A stretch of 64,000 nucleotides of DNA, taken from positions 40,821-104,820 of the forward strand of contig JAKPGL010000130.1 in NCBI GenBank assembly GCA_029550925.1, read 5' to 3'. Position numbers and translations under genes: made by a program. A model generated the notes under the pieces. That model had not been told where the DNA came from. It saw nothing but the letters and a program-made list of their open reading frames with translations, and made no database searches. Within the stretch, counting starts at the first letter, position 1; every line of letters begins with the position of its first letter. Shown here in pieces: positions 24,499 through 33,204 of this stretch. The stretch comes from Planctomycetota bacterium (GTDB taxonomy: Bacteria > Planctomycetota > Planctomycetia > Pirellulales > Thermoguttaceae).

Positions 24499-26106
24499 AT
24501 GCAAGCAGTGGTCAGAAGTCTCCGGCGAATGTGGCTCCTGGGGGTAAGTCTGGGCGTGGTATTGTCGCTGGTGCGGAGCGGATGGGCCGAAGTCAAATTA
24601 CCCCGGCTTTTAAGCGACAACATGGTGCTCCAACAGCAGACAGAGGTCCGAATCTGGGGGTGGGCCGATCCGAGCGAAGAAGTAACCGTCCGGTTCCGGG
24701 ATCAAAAGGCCTCCGCCAAAGCCGACCCGGATGGCCGATGGGAAGTGAAACTCCGCACTCCTGAAGCGGGCGGTCCGTATGAACTTACTGTGGCCGGCAA
24801 AACCAGCCAGATCACCCTCCGAAACGTCCTGGTGGGTGAAGTCTGGGTCTGCTCGGGACAATCGAACATGGCCTGGACGGTCGGCGCCTCGCTGAACCCG
24901 CAGCAGGAAATTGCCTCGGCCAATTATCCCAAGATCCGCCTCTTTACTGTGGGGCGGAAAGTTTCCGACAAACCCCTAGACGATTGTGAAGGCGCTTGGC
25001 AGGAGTGCAGTCCGCAGACGGTGGGCGGATTTTCCGCGGTCGCGTACTTTTTCGGCCGACATCTGCACCAGGAGCTTGGGGTCCCGGTGGGCCTGATCAA
25101 TAGCTCCTGGGGCGCCACCCCCTCGGAGTCCTGGACCAGCCGACAGACCCTCCAGTCGGAACCCTCGGTAAAACCGCTCCTGGATCAATGGGACAAGATG
25201 GTCGCCGACTGGCCGAAGGTGGATCCCCAATACCTGCGCCGATACCAACACAAACTAAAAAACTGGGAGGAGTCGCAGAACAAGCCGGGGGCCAAAAAGA
25301 CGCCGCCTCCGCCGCTTCCGAACCGATCGGCGCAGTCCAGCCATCGACCCGCCAACCTTTATAACTCCATGATCGCTCCGCTTACTCGGTACACAATCCG
25401 AGGCGCCATCTGGTATCAGGGCGAATCGAACGTAACCCGGGCCTGGCAATATCGCACCCTGTTTCCGCTTTTGATCCAGGATTGGCGGCGGGCGTGGGGC
25501 CAAGGGGATTTTCCCTTCGGCTTTGTGCTGATTGCGCCGTTTCACTACAAGCTGGACATCAACTTTACGGATATACCCCCGGACTGGTGCCCTGAGCTGC
25601 GAGAGGCCCAATTGCTCGCGCTCAAAACCACGCCGAATGTCGGCATGGCCTGTGTCATGGACCTGGACGAAGTGAATGATATCCATCCGCGGAATAAGCA
25701 GGAGATCGGTCGCCGGCTGGCCCTTTGGGCTTTGGGCGCTGTGTACGGCCGAGCAGTTGTTTATACTGGCCCGATCTATGAGTCGATGGCCGTCGAAGGC
25801 GATAAGATTCGGATTCGGTTTACCGGCGTGGGCGGCGGCCTGGTGAGCCGAGACGGCCAGCCGCTGCGGGAATTTACCATTGCCGGCCCGGACCAAGAGT
25901 TTCACCCGGCCGCGGCGGTGATCGACGGCAATACGGTCGTTGTATCCAGCCCCAAGGTGGCTCGGCCGGCGGCGGTGCGGTTTGGCTGGCGGGACGCCGC
26001 CGTGGTGAACCTGGCCAACCAAGAAGGCCTACCGGCCGCCCCGTTCCGCACCGACACCTGGAAACTGCAAACCGAAGGCCGCCTGCTGAACGAAGAACCG
26101 TATTGA
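24499..26106 (+). CDS. Sialate O-acetylesterase
   Basis: 535 residues. The signal peptide is MQAVVRSLRRMWLLGVSLGVVLS. Then come a beta-sandwich cap (LLSDNMVLQQQTEVRIWGWA, FSADPDGRWEV-like region), the nucleophile block VCSGQSNMAWTV, SSWGATPSESW, and IWYQGESNVTRAWQY, with the C-terminal D-x-x-H region in NDIHPRNKQEIGRRLALWAL. These are the standard 9-O-acetyl sialate esterase features; in environmental planctomycetes the substrates are probably acetylated algal or plant polysaccharides. GAGGAGG sits upstream of the ATG. It is convergent with the following propeller protein gene, with a 68-base gap. Confidence 0.94.
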   Translation: MQAVVRSLRRMWLLGVSLGVVLSLVRSGWAEVKLPRLLSDNMVLQQQTEVRIWGWADPSEEVTVRFRDQKASAKADPDGRWEVKLRTPEAGGPYELTVAGKTSQITLRNVLVGEVWVCSGQSNMAWTVGASLNPQQEIASANYPKIRLFTVGRKVSDKPLDDCEGAWQECSPQTVGGFSAVAYFFGRHLHQELGVPVGLINSSWGATPSESWTSRQTLQSEPSVKPLLDQWDKMVADWPKVDPQYLRRYQHKLKNWEESQNKPGAKKTPPPPLPNRSAQSSHRPANLYNSMIAPLTRYTIRGAIWYQGESNVTRAWQYRTLFPLLIQDWRRAWGQGDFPFGFVLIAPFHYKLDINFTDIPPDWCPELREAQLLALKTTPNVGMACVMDLDEVNDIHPRNKQEIGRRLALWALGAVYGRAVVYTGPIYESMAVEGDKIRIRFTGVGGGLVSRDGQPLREFTIAGPDQEFHPAAAVIDGNTVVVSSPKVARPAAVRFGWRDAAVVNLANQEGLPAAPFRTDTWKLQTEGRLLNEEPY

Positions 26107-26174
26107 AGCTCTCTTGCATCCTATCGACGCCGTTCGCCGTCGGAAAGAGTTGGCCGGAATAGATAACATGAAAT

Positions 26175-27617
26175 TTATTTCACTCCAGTAAAGGCATAAA
26201 GTTTCGACCCTCGCAGTTCAAACTTAAGCCGGATGGTTTTTCCCCGCAGATCGGCAAACTTCTTGCCGGTCTGCCACTCCACGGGAAAGCCAGAAACATC
26301 TTTGCGGATCGGCGTACAGTCGGCCAGTCCATAACCGGGCGTATCCAGGACTTCCACCCGGAGTTGGCCTCCGGCCGCATCCGCGGAAATGCATAGTTCG
26401 TCGTCGGAGGCAACCATCGGTTTGGTAACGAGCACTCCTGGACGATCCGCCTGGATGGGTTCATAGGCGGCAAAGCCGTCCAACCGAAGCCGGGCTAGGC
26501 ACAACAAACAGTGTCGTTTCCAGCCTCGATGCACCTCCCGGCTTCCGCCGTAATAGATACAAAGGCGATCCTGATGGAGAATGGGTGGGCCGGCCTGGGC
26601 GTAAATACATCCGGCGTCATAGCTTTCGGCGGGACCTCGGGGGATTAGCGGCGTACCCGGTGCGAGCCGCTCCCACCGCATCGTATCTGGGCTCCAGGCG
26701 AGTTCACAATCCACCGTCCGATCGGTCCCCGCATGATACATCATCAGGAAGCCTAAATAAATGTTTCCGTAGGGAAAAGCCGTCATGCAATAGGTCTGAT
26801 GGGCGGGCCCTTCTTCCGGCGTGGAACGGAGCACCAGGAGGGGTTTCTCCCAATGGAGAAAATCTTGGCTTTGGCTCCGGGTCACCAGACGCTCGCCCTG
26901 ATACAGCCGGGTGATCAGGATATATTTCTTACTCGCCGGGTCCCAGAAGGCGTTATTATGGGTATCGCCGCTTTGTTCGAGTCCCTTGGGTTCCAGAGGG
27001 TCCGACCATCGCAGACCATCGGCTGAGAACCGGACTCGCATCTTGCCTCGCCCCACATCGTAAATCATCTTATACCGGCGAGCCGGATCCGGATCATGGA
27101 TATCCTTCCCTACCCCCACATTGGGACAATCCCGACACACCGCATTATTCTGGGTGGAGCCGTCGAATCCGATCAGCCCCAACGATGGTTTTTCCCAATG
27201 GACGCCGTCCCGGCTTCTGGCATACAGCAGGAGCCAACCGACGTCATGGATCGTCGCCGGCGGGTTCAATTTGGCGACTGCCTCTTTATCGGCGAGCACA
27301 CATTTGTACCATAGCTTGAAACACCCTTCTTCCCGGTCGTACACGATATTGGGATACAGGTTGTTCAGGGCGTTTTCCCAGGGTTTGTCTGCGGTAAACA
27401 GAGGATTCCGAGGATCTTTTTCCACCTTGCCCAGCGTCAGGCGTACATGGTCCTTTTGGTCCCAAAGTCGGCTGTCCAGGGCGAGGTGTTTTGCCGGGTT
27501 CCAATGGTCGGCGATGGGTTCATCCCCCGGCAAGGAAGAAACAAGAACGAGAACACTGAGACCTAATGCGCCAAGGCCGAAGCAACTTCTTCGCAGTATA
27601 GATGGAAAAATAGACAT
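26175..27617 (-). CDS. Exported five-bladed beta-propeller glycosidase-like protein
   Basis: 480 residues from ATG 27617, preceded by GAAGGA. Signal peptide RSCFGLGALGLSVLVLVSS. The rest has repeated propeller blade signatures: RDGVHWEKPSLGL, VRFSADGLRWSDP, QSQDFLHWEKPLLVL, AWSPDTMRWERLAPG, and acidic positions at LYPNIVYD and NNAFWDP, as in GH32/43/68/130-type glycoside hydrolases. The last part (SGFPVEWQTGKKFADLRGKTIRLKFEL) resembles the small C-terminal beta-sandwich of the same group. Substrate unknown. The gene faces the sialate O-acetylesterase, consistent with polysaccharide breakdown. Confidence 0.85.
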   Translation of the reverse strand: MSIFPSILRRSCFGLGALGLSVLVLVSSLPGDEPIADHWNPAKHLALDSRLWDQKDHVRLTLGKVEKDPRNPLFTADKPWENALNNLYPNIVYDREEGCFKLWYKCVLADKEAVAKLNPPATIHDVGWLLLYARSRDGVHWEKPSLGLIGFDGSTQNNAVCRDCPNVGVGKDIHDPDPARRYKMIYDVGRGKMRVRFSADGLRWSDPLEPKGLEQSGDTHNNAFWDPASKKYILITRLYQGERLVTRSQSQDFLHWEKPLLVLRSTPEEGPAHQTYCMTAFPYGNIYLGFLMMYHAGTDRTVDCELAWSPDTMRWERLAPGTPLIPRGPAESYDAGCIYAQAGPPILHQDRLCIYYGGSREVHRGWKRHCLLCLARLRLDGFAAYEPIQADRPGVLVTKPMVASDDELCISADAAGGQLRVEVLDTPGYGLADCTPIRKDVSGFPVEWQTGKKFADLRGKTIRLKFELRGSKLYAFTGVK

Positions 27618-27635
27618 GTTTTTTCCTTCGGGCAA

Positions 27636-27972
27636 GGGGGATCCATTTGAACTTCTTCTGTTTTGTCATGGGGCGAGGTCCTAGTGGAGTGGGCTTCGCC
27701 CGGCGTTTGCCTTTGGACGAGCACGGCCAAGTCCTGCTCATGGTGGGCGGACTGTTGGCCCAAAGACCGGAAACCACGCCTATTTTACCCAGACGGGAAC
27801 TTCTGGGAAAACGGGCTTTGGGCCAGAAAATGTTGATACCGGAGATCGGGAGTTAGAGACTGGCCAATGATAGAAAGATAGCTCACCGCCCACCACCCAC
27901 AAGTAGGGCACCGCTACGGATAAAACACCTACACAGCATAGCAACGTCATGTTGCACAGCGTTCCGCAGTGT
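27636..27972. other. Gene-free spacer
   Basis: 337 bases between the start of the propeller gene and the stop of the large LRR gene, both on the minus strand. It should contain the propeller gene promoter. No convincing gene, terminator or repeat is seen. Confidence 0.3.
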
Positions 27973-30786
27973 TTAGAAGACCGTTGGGGCGTTAGGTTTC
28001 GGGGCTTCAGGCGCGCCGCGAATGGTTGCCTTGGGAAGGGCGGTTTGCAGAGACCGGATCGCTTGAGGAGTTACACGGGTCTGGGACAGATCGAGTTCCT
28101 CCAGCTTCGTAAGACCGCGAAGATGGACCAATCCCGCGTCGGTCACGCCCGTACCTTTCAAGCTCAGGTGGCGGAGCGAGGTCAGTTGGTTTAGGTGCGC
28201 CAGGCCGGCGTCGGTGATCCGGGTACCATCCAGATAGAGGCCTTCGAGGGATTGCAGGCGTGCAAGATGGGCCAAACCGGCGTCGCTGATCCGAGTATTC
28301 TGCAAACAGAGCGTACGCAACTCTCGGAGCTGTGCCACGTTCTCCAGTCCTGCATCGCTCACCTGGGCGCCGGCCAGACCGAGCGTCTGCACGTGGGGAA
28401 GCCGCTTGACGAGGGGCAGAGCCTCGTCGGCGACTGGGGTGTTTGTATAATCTACCATGATCACAGGTCGGCCGGGCCGCCGATCATCAAACGAGATCAT
28501 GACGTTGCCCAGCTTACGCAGCTTGGCGACGATAGCTTGCTGATCTTCTTCGGTGGGTGGGGGAGTCGGTTCGATCATCCTGGGAGCGAGCGTTACGTTG
28601 TTGGGCAGGGTCATAGGCTCGCCCAGCTTTGACGTGTCCAGGCGAAGCGCGGCCGACTCACCTTCGCGCATGGTTGCCTTATACAGCGCGATCTGTCCGG
28701 CTCCCTTGCTGGCGCAGAGATGGAACGGGCCGGTGCCGATCGCGCGGAGCGTCATCCGGTATTTTCCGTCGGGCAGCCAAACCCCCCAGGACAAGTCCTT
28801 CTTGCCCCGCGGGAACACGAATACTTGGCTTCCCCGTATGTCATTTTGCCAGGCGCCTGCCTCGGTCGCGCCAAGGCGCTCACCGCTCTCGCTGACGATT
28901 TCCACTAGGACTGGGCATCGCACGGAAAGGTGAACGCCCTTCATGGCTGGGCCGAGGATTGGGCCTCGCGGGTCTGCACGGTCGAACCCCCACTCAGGCG
29001 ACTCGGGATAGGTTTGCGGCGAGGCCGACCAATCCAAATTCCAATAGACCGAGCCTCCCAGCAGAGGAAAGGCGGATGACCAGTCGTCCACGTTCCAGCA
29101 ACTACTGCGGTCAGGCCGCGCCATACGCCCGAAAGGCCGTCCTTTCGTCTTCTTGCCCAACAACGCCTCTTCCAACCCGTAGAAATCCTCGAACATCGAG
29201 AGGAGGTACACTTCGGCCTTCTGTTGCGGCCAGGGATCAAGCACACGATTGCACCAGGTATCCTGGAACCAACGTTCCCGACGCGCCCGTGGATACAAGA
29301 GTACCGCGTAGTGTTCGCCGTCTTTCCGTTTCTGGCTGACAATGCCGCGCACGATCGGGCAGTACTCCAGCCCGATCATGAGGCTGTTCTCTCCGGAGTT
29401 CTCGCCGAAGCGCAGCCGATTCAGCAATCGCATGGTCTTAATCTGGTAACCGACACATGTGTACCCATTGAAGCCGAAAAGCTGGTTGTTCAGATCGCCC
29501 AATTCCATAGGGTACGGTTCGCCGAGGATCCATCCGCGCAAGGTCTGGTTGTACCGCTCCAGGACCTCGATCTGATGTGTGGGGATCACATCGCGGTTGG
29601 TTTTGTAATGTTGCACGACGGTCCAAAAGTGCTTCTCCAGCGTCAGGTCGTCGATTTGGGGTTGGACCGTCTGGATTTCCAGCTCGCTGACGCGCGCGAA
29701 TTCGCCTAAGCCCGGTACGCCGTCCAAAAGCGGCGCGTGCTCGGGCTTCGAAAGAAAAGCAGTGATCCGGTACTTGCCCAGCGCGTCGGGCGCAAAGGGG
29801 ATGATGCGGAACCGCCCAGCCTCGTCCGTGAAACACTGCTGACGGGGGTTGTCGGCGGACGTTCCAATGACAGCGTATCCTTCGTTGGGAAACACGATTT
29901 TCAGTGCGAAACGTTTTCTCGCCGGGTAGTCCACCAGCTTGCCTTCATTCAATCGCTTGAGTTGGCCGGTGATCACTACTCTTTGGCCCGCTACGTAGGT
30001 TGTCCGATCGCTGTGGAGTTCCAGCGTTACCGCTGGGCCGACAGCGGCGGTCGGATCGAGCAGCGGCTGGAGTTTCTTCTGCAAGTATCGCGCAACGGCT
30101 TCCACCTCCGCCACGCGCGGAGGACACTGATCCTGCTCCTCCCACCGCGGCGAGTCGAGAGGAATAATGTTATTGGAGCAGCCCACGGCCGCCAGGTACG
30201 GACCCATGCGGAACGCGACTATGACATCGCGGCGCCCTGCCACACGGTAAGACTTCACGTAGAACGCGCCTTCGCCCAACGCCGACTCGCCCATTTGCAT
30301 GGTCACCTTCTCTGGGTTGGCGCGGGTAGCCTCTTTTTGTCTCTGAAGCGCGGCCGTGGCCTCCTCCGCCGAGCCGAACCGTTGGTAGGATATACGCAAC
30401 TCGCCCGCATGCAAATCGCGGACTCGCCCAAATCGGGCCGTTTCGGAGTCGGCAGGATAGCCAGGCGGGATCGGTTGGTCCGGAGGCCGTTTCGTCAACA
30501 CGCGCACAATCCCGCCTTGCACGTTGGTTTCCCCGCCAAACTGCGTGATTGTCCAACCCCGGACGATGCGGCCCAGAACGGTCTCGATCTCTTCTCGGGA
30601 AAAGTAAACTTTTTGCTCTTTAGGCGCTCCAGACGCGCCGGCGCTCGGCCCTTCCGCTAACGCAATCTGGCAAGCGGCCAGCAGCAGGCACCAGCAGCCC
30701 AGACGCCAGATCATCGAAGCCAGAACGTCCGTCCCTAACGCCCCGACGCCCACCACACGCAACTCTGCTCCCCTAAGACGTTTCAT
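27973..30786 (-). CDS. Large exported protein with C-terminal leucine-rich repeats
   Basis: 937 residues. AGGAG about ten bases upstream supports the ATG at 30786, giving a long n-region before the signal core MIWRLGCWCLLLAACQIALA. Residues about 50-240 contain a domain with GESALGEGAFYV and repeated hydrophobic strands; about 255-370 is an Ig-like beta domain (VTLELHSDRTTYVAGQRVVITGQL); the middle (about 390-600) carries an N-x-x-x-GFNGYTCVGYQ segment reminiscent of cysteine-peptidase or transglutaminase-like folds, an uncertain reading. The last 200 residues are six LRRs of TDAGLAHL type. The protein probably acts at or outside the cell envelope. Function unknown. Confidence 0.82.
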   Translation of the reverse strand: MKRLRGAELRVVGVGALGTDVLASMIWRLGCWCLLLAACQIALAEGPSAGASGAPKEQKVYFSREEIETVLGRIVRGWTITQFGGETNVQGGIVRVLTKRPPDQPIPPGYPADSETARFGRVRDLHAGELRISYQRFGSAEEATAALQRQKEATRANPEKVTMQMGESALGEGAFYVKSYRVAGRRDVIVAFRMGPYLAAVGCSNNIIPLDSPRWEEQDQCPPRVAEVEAVARYLQKKLQPLLDPTAAVGPAVTLELHSDRTTYVAGQRVVITGQLKRLNEGKLVDYPARKRFALKIVFPNEGYAVIGTSADNPRQQCFTDEAGRFRIIPFAPDALGKYRITAFLSKPEHAPLLDGVPGLGEFARVSELEIQTVQPQIDDLTLEKHFWTVVQHYKTNRDVIPTHQIEVLERYNQTLRGWILGEPYPMELGDLNNQLFGFNGYTCVGYQIKTMRLLNRLRFGENSGENSLMIGLEYCPIVRGIVSQKRKDGEHYAVLLYPRARRERWFQDTWCNRVLDPWPQQKAEVYLLSMFEDFYGLEEALLGKKTKGRPFGRMARPDRSSCWNVDDWSSAFPLLGGSVYWNLDWSASPQTYPESPEWGFDRADPRGPILGPAMKGVHLSVRCPVLVEIVSESGERLGATEAGAWQNDIRGSQVFVFPRGKKDLSWGVWLPDGKYRMTLRAIGTGPFHLCASKGAGQIALYKATMREGESAALRLDTSKLGEPMTLPNNVTLAPRMIEPTPPPTEEDQQAIVAKLRKLGNVMISFDDRRPGRPVIMVDYTNTPVADEALPLVKRLPHVQTLGLAGAQVSDAGLENVAQLRELRTLCLQNTRISDAGLAHLARLQSLEGLYLDGTRITDAGLAHLNQLTSLRHLSLKGTGVTDAGLVHLRGLTKLEELDLSQTRVTPQAIRSLQTALPKATIRGAPEAPKPNAPTVF

Positions 30787-31204
30787 GATGGGAAACTCCT
30801 ATGCAGCCTGGAGAGGATCGAATCCTGCTCAATTATAACCCGGCGCTAGGAAGAGCTAGTAAAAGATTGTCTAAAATGCCTGTACTTTCTAAAGATTCTC
30901 CTGAGGGTTTCCCGAAATTAAGACCCTCTACCAAAATAAACCTCTTAGGCGAGGTGGGGGTAGGCGTTGCCGCCGGTGGGGTGGACTTGCTGGAGACGCG
31001 ATCAATCGCTCTTGGCCTGGATCGCTTTTTTTGGGAAAATCGGAGGGCTGCTGGAACTGAGGGGAACGAGATGGCTAAAAGGCCCTCTTTCTGGGGGGGC
31101 TTTTGGAAATTCCGTAGCATGAAGGAGAAGCCCTTCTCGAAGGAACTTCCCAAACGAGGGACACCAGAGGAGGTGCGAGTCGGCGCACGGAGGAGGTTCA
31201 CCAG
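30787..31204. other. Divergent intergenic region
   Basis: 418 bases between the large LRR gene and the acyltransferase gene, which diverge. It should hold both promoters. Part of it is covered by a possible 47-residue frame (31071-31214). A/T-rich patches occur near 30820-30950; no box is convincing. Confidence 0.35.
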
Positions 31205-31214
31205 ATGCGGCTAG
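31071..31214 (+). CDS. Possible small basic protein upstream of acyltransferase
   Basis: A 47-codon frame begins MAKRPSFWGGFWKFR, has GAGGGG eight bases upstream, and ends in TAG that overlaps the acyltransferase start by ten bases. The product would be strongly basic (ending VGARRRFTRCG). Overlap and ribosome-binding site are in its favour; low information content and lack of any recognisable domain are against. It might also be a coupling leader. Confidence 0.3.
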   Translation: MAKRPSFWGGFWKFRSMKEKPFSKELPKRGTPEEVRVGARRRFTRCG

Positions 31215-32131
31215 GACGGGTGATGGATTGGGGCGTCTATTTGGTGGTCCGGATATTTATCTGTCTGGTGCAAGCCATGCGGATGGAGACGGCCCAAGGG
31301 ATAGCCCAGTTTTTAGCTTGGCTTGCGCATCGGGTGTTTCGGATACGGCGGCGCGTGGTGGAGGAGAACTTGCGGTGTGCGTTTCCGCATCTCGGGGCGG
31401 CGGAACGGGAACGGTTGGCCCGCCGGATGTGGGAACATCTTTTCTTGTTGGTGGTCGAAGTGGCCCATGCACCGCGAAAAATCCACCAGACCAATTGGCG
31501 CGATTACATTCAGTTGGGCAATAAAGATGTTTTGGTGCGGCTTTTGCTTTCGGACCGGCCGGTCATTATTGTTACCGGCCATTTTGGCAATTTTGAGTTG
31601 GCGGGGGTGATGCTCGGGCTTCTGGGCTTTCCTACCTATACGGTGGCCAGGGCGCTGGACAATCCCTATCTGGATCGGTTTGTGAATCGGTTTCGGGGCC
31701 TGAGCGGGCAGTTCATCATTCCCAAAAAAGGCGGTTATGATCAGATCGTCGAGGTGATGGCTCACGGCGGGGCGATGACCTTCCTGGCCGACCAACACGC
31801 CGGCGACAAAGGCTGTTGGGTGGAGTTTTTTGGTCGGCCCGCCTCGGCCCACAAAGCGATTGCGCTGTTGGCGATGACGTATAACGCCCCGATGGTGGTC
31901 GGGTATTGTCGGCGTTTGGACCGGCCGCTCCGCTTTGAGATGCGGGTCCATGCTACAGCCGACCCCCAACAGACGCCGCCGGAAACCGCCTCGGTCAAAG
32001 CGTTGACCCAATGGTACACCACTCGGTTGGAGGAGATCATCCGCTCTTGGCCGGAGCAGTACTGGTGGCTGCACCGTCGATGGCGCACGCCGCCGGCCCG
32101 CCAAACCAAGCTCGATAAGAAAGCCGCCTGA
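31205..32131 (+). CDS. Lipid A biosynthesis lauroyl/myristoyl acyltransferase family (LpxL/HtrB)
   Basis: 308 residues. An N-terminal membrane-associated helix region is followed by RRRVVEENLRCAFPHL, the catalytic H-x4-E/D motif in TGHFGNFELAG (H126, E131), the second block ALDNPYLDRFVNRFRG, QHAGDKGCWVEFFGRPA (substrate-binding, corresponding to DQ-x-x) and the C-terminal RSWPEQYWWLHRRWR, all hallmarks of the LpxL/LpxM family. These enzymes add secondary acyl chains to lipid A or related glycolipids on the inner face of the inner membrane. A GGAGG site precedes the ATG. This supports a lipid A-type outer membrane in the host. Confidence 0.93.
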   Translation: MRLGRVMDWGVYLVVRIFICLVQAMRMETAQGIAQFLAWLAHRVFRIRRRVVEENLRCAFPHLGAAERERLARRMWEHLFLLVVEVAHAPRKIHQTNWRDYIQLGNKDVLVRLLLSDRPVIIVTGHFGNFELAGVMLGLLGFPTYTVARALDNPYLDRFVNRFRGLSGQFIIPKKGGYDQIVEVMAHGGAMTFLADQHAGDKGCWVEFFGRPASAHKAIALLAMTYNAPMVVGYCRRLDRPLRFEMRVHATADPQQTPPETASVKALTQWYTTRLEEIIRSWPEQYWWLHRRWRTPPARQTKLDKKAA

Positions 32132-32247
32132 CAGACGCCCCCAGCCCAGCAAGCTGACAAAAGGGAAAATGGCCGGTCGTTGCCCCGGTCTTGGATGGTC
32201 GATGGCCGCTGTCGGCGGGATTCTTTACCAGACGGGGCGAACATCGG

Positions 32248-33108
32248 TTAGACGCCCAATTCTTTTCGGAGCCAGGCCAGGGTTTCTGCGTGTTGTCGGC
32301 TTGTTTCGGCCAGGGACTGGACCTGTTGCTGCAGCTCGGCCAATTGGCGGCGGAGGTCTTGCAGATCGGCCTGGAGAGAGGGCGAACCAGAAGGCGGGAA
32401 GGAGACCATTTCCCTCGGTTGGACGCCGTCGGCAACTCCTTCGGAGGTCGGGCTGGGCAACGAGCCGGTTGCCGGCGAGGAAAGCGATTCAGGCCGGATC
32501 GGCTGGACGGTCTGTTGATATTGCGCCTGGATCCGTTCCATTTCCCGCGGAGGATACAGGGCGTGGCCGACCACATGGCCTCGACCTTCGGGCGTGAGCG
32601 AAACAAGAAGCCCCTTCGCCTTGAGCGAAGCGAGCACTTGTCGGAGGGCGGCCAGATCGGCCAGCGGCTCCATACGGCTGGCATGGGCGCGGAGTTCGCC
32701 TTCGGTTTGCGGCCCGCGGAGCAAAAGTTCGGCCATGACCGCTGCTTCGACTTTATCGACGCCCAACCATTCGTAGAAGTAATGTCGATATTTGGGCACT
32801 CGGCCATAGCCTTCGACCAGCCCTACAGCGCCGATCGCCCGGAGCCGGTCCAAGGCGGCCTCTACGTCTTCAGGTTCCAGTTGCATGACGGGGGCCCGAT
32901 TGCTTTTCTGATTGGCCCCGGTCGTAACGGCGTTGAGCGAAAGCGGATACACATCGGGGGTGGTCTTAGCCTTTTCGACCAGCACGCCCAGGACCCGGCG
33001 TTCTACCGGTCCGATCGGCTGCCACCGGCGTGGGGCCGCCGCAGGTTCTGAACCATCCGGCCCAGAACCGGCTGGTGGATGGAGCGGCTGGTCCGAAAAA
33101 CTTGCCAT
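32248..33108 (-). CDS. YceH/DUF480 family protein with C-terminal coiled coil
   Basis: 286 residues. The DUF480 double winged-helix core is unmistakable: ERRVLGVLVEKAKTTPDVYPLSLNAV, GANQKSNRAPVM, AALDRLRAIGAV, VPKYRHYFYEWLGVD, AELLLRGPQTEGELRAHASRM. Its role is unknown; winged helices suggest DNA or protein binding. Unlike E. coli YceH (about 215 residues) this one has a Pro/Ser linker and a C-terminal coiled coil (LQADLQDLRRQL, VQSLAETSRQHAETLAW). AAGGAGG precedes the ATG. It follows the kinase-caspase gene by about 96 bases on the same strand and may be cotranscribed. Confidence 0.92.
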   Translation of the reverse strand: MASFSDQPLHPPAGSGPDGSEPAAAPRRWQPIGPVERRVLGVLVEKAKTTPDVYPLSLNAVTTGANQKSNRAPVMQLEPEDVEAALDRLRAIGAVGLVEGYGRVPKYRHYFYEWLGVDKVEAAVMAELLLRGPQTEGELRAHASRMEPLADLAALRQVLASLKAKGLLVSLTPEGRGHVVGHALYPPREMERIQAQYQQTVQPIRPESLSSPATGSLPSPTSEGVADGVQPREMVSFPPSGSPSLQADLQDLRRQLAELQQQVQSLAETSRQHAETLAWLRKELGV

Positions 33109-33204
33109 GGTTGTTCCTCCTTGGTTGAAAACTTCCTAACATTTCCGTTCAACCCTCGCCCTGGCGGGCGAGGTTCAGATGGCTTTCCGATACGGTAGAA
33201 ATGT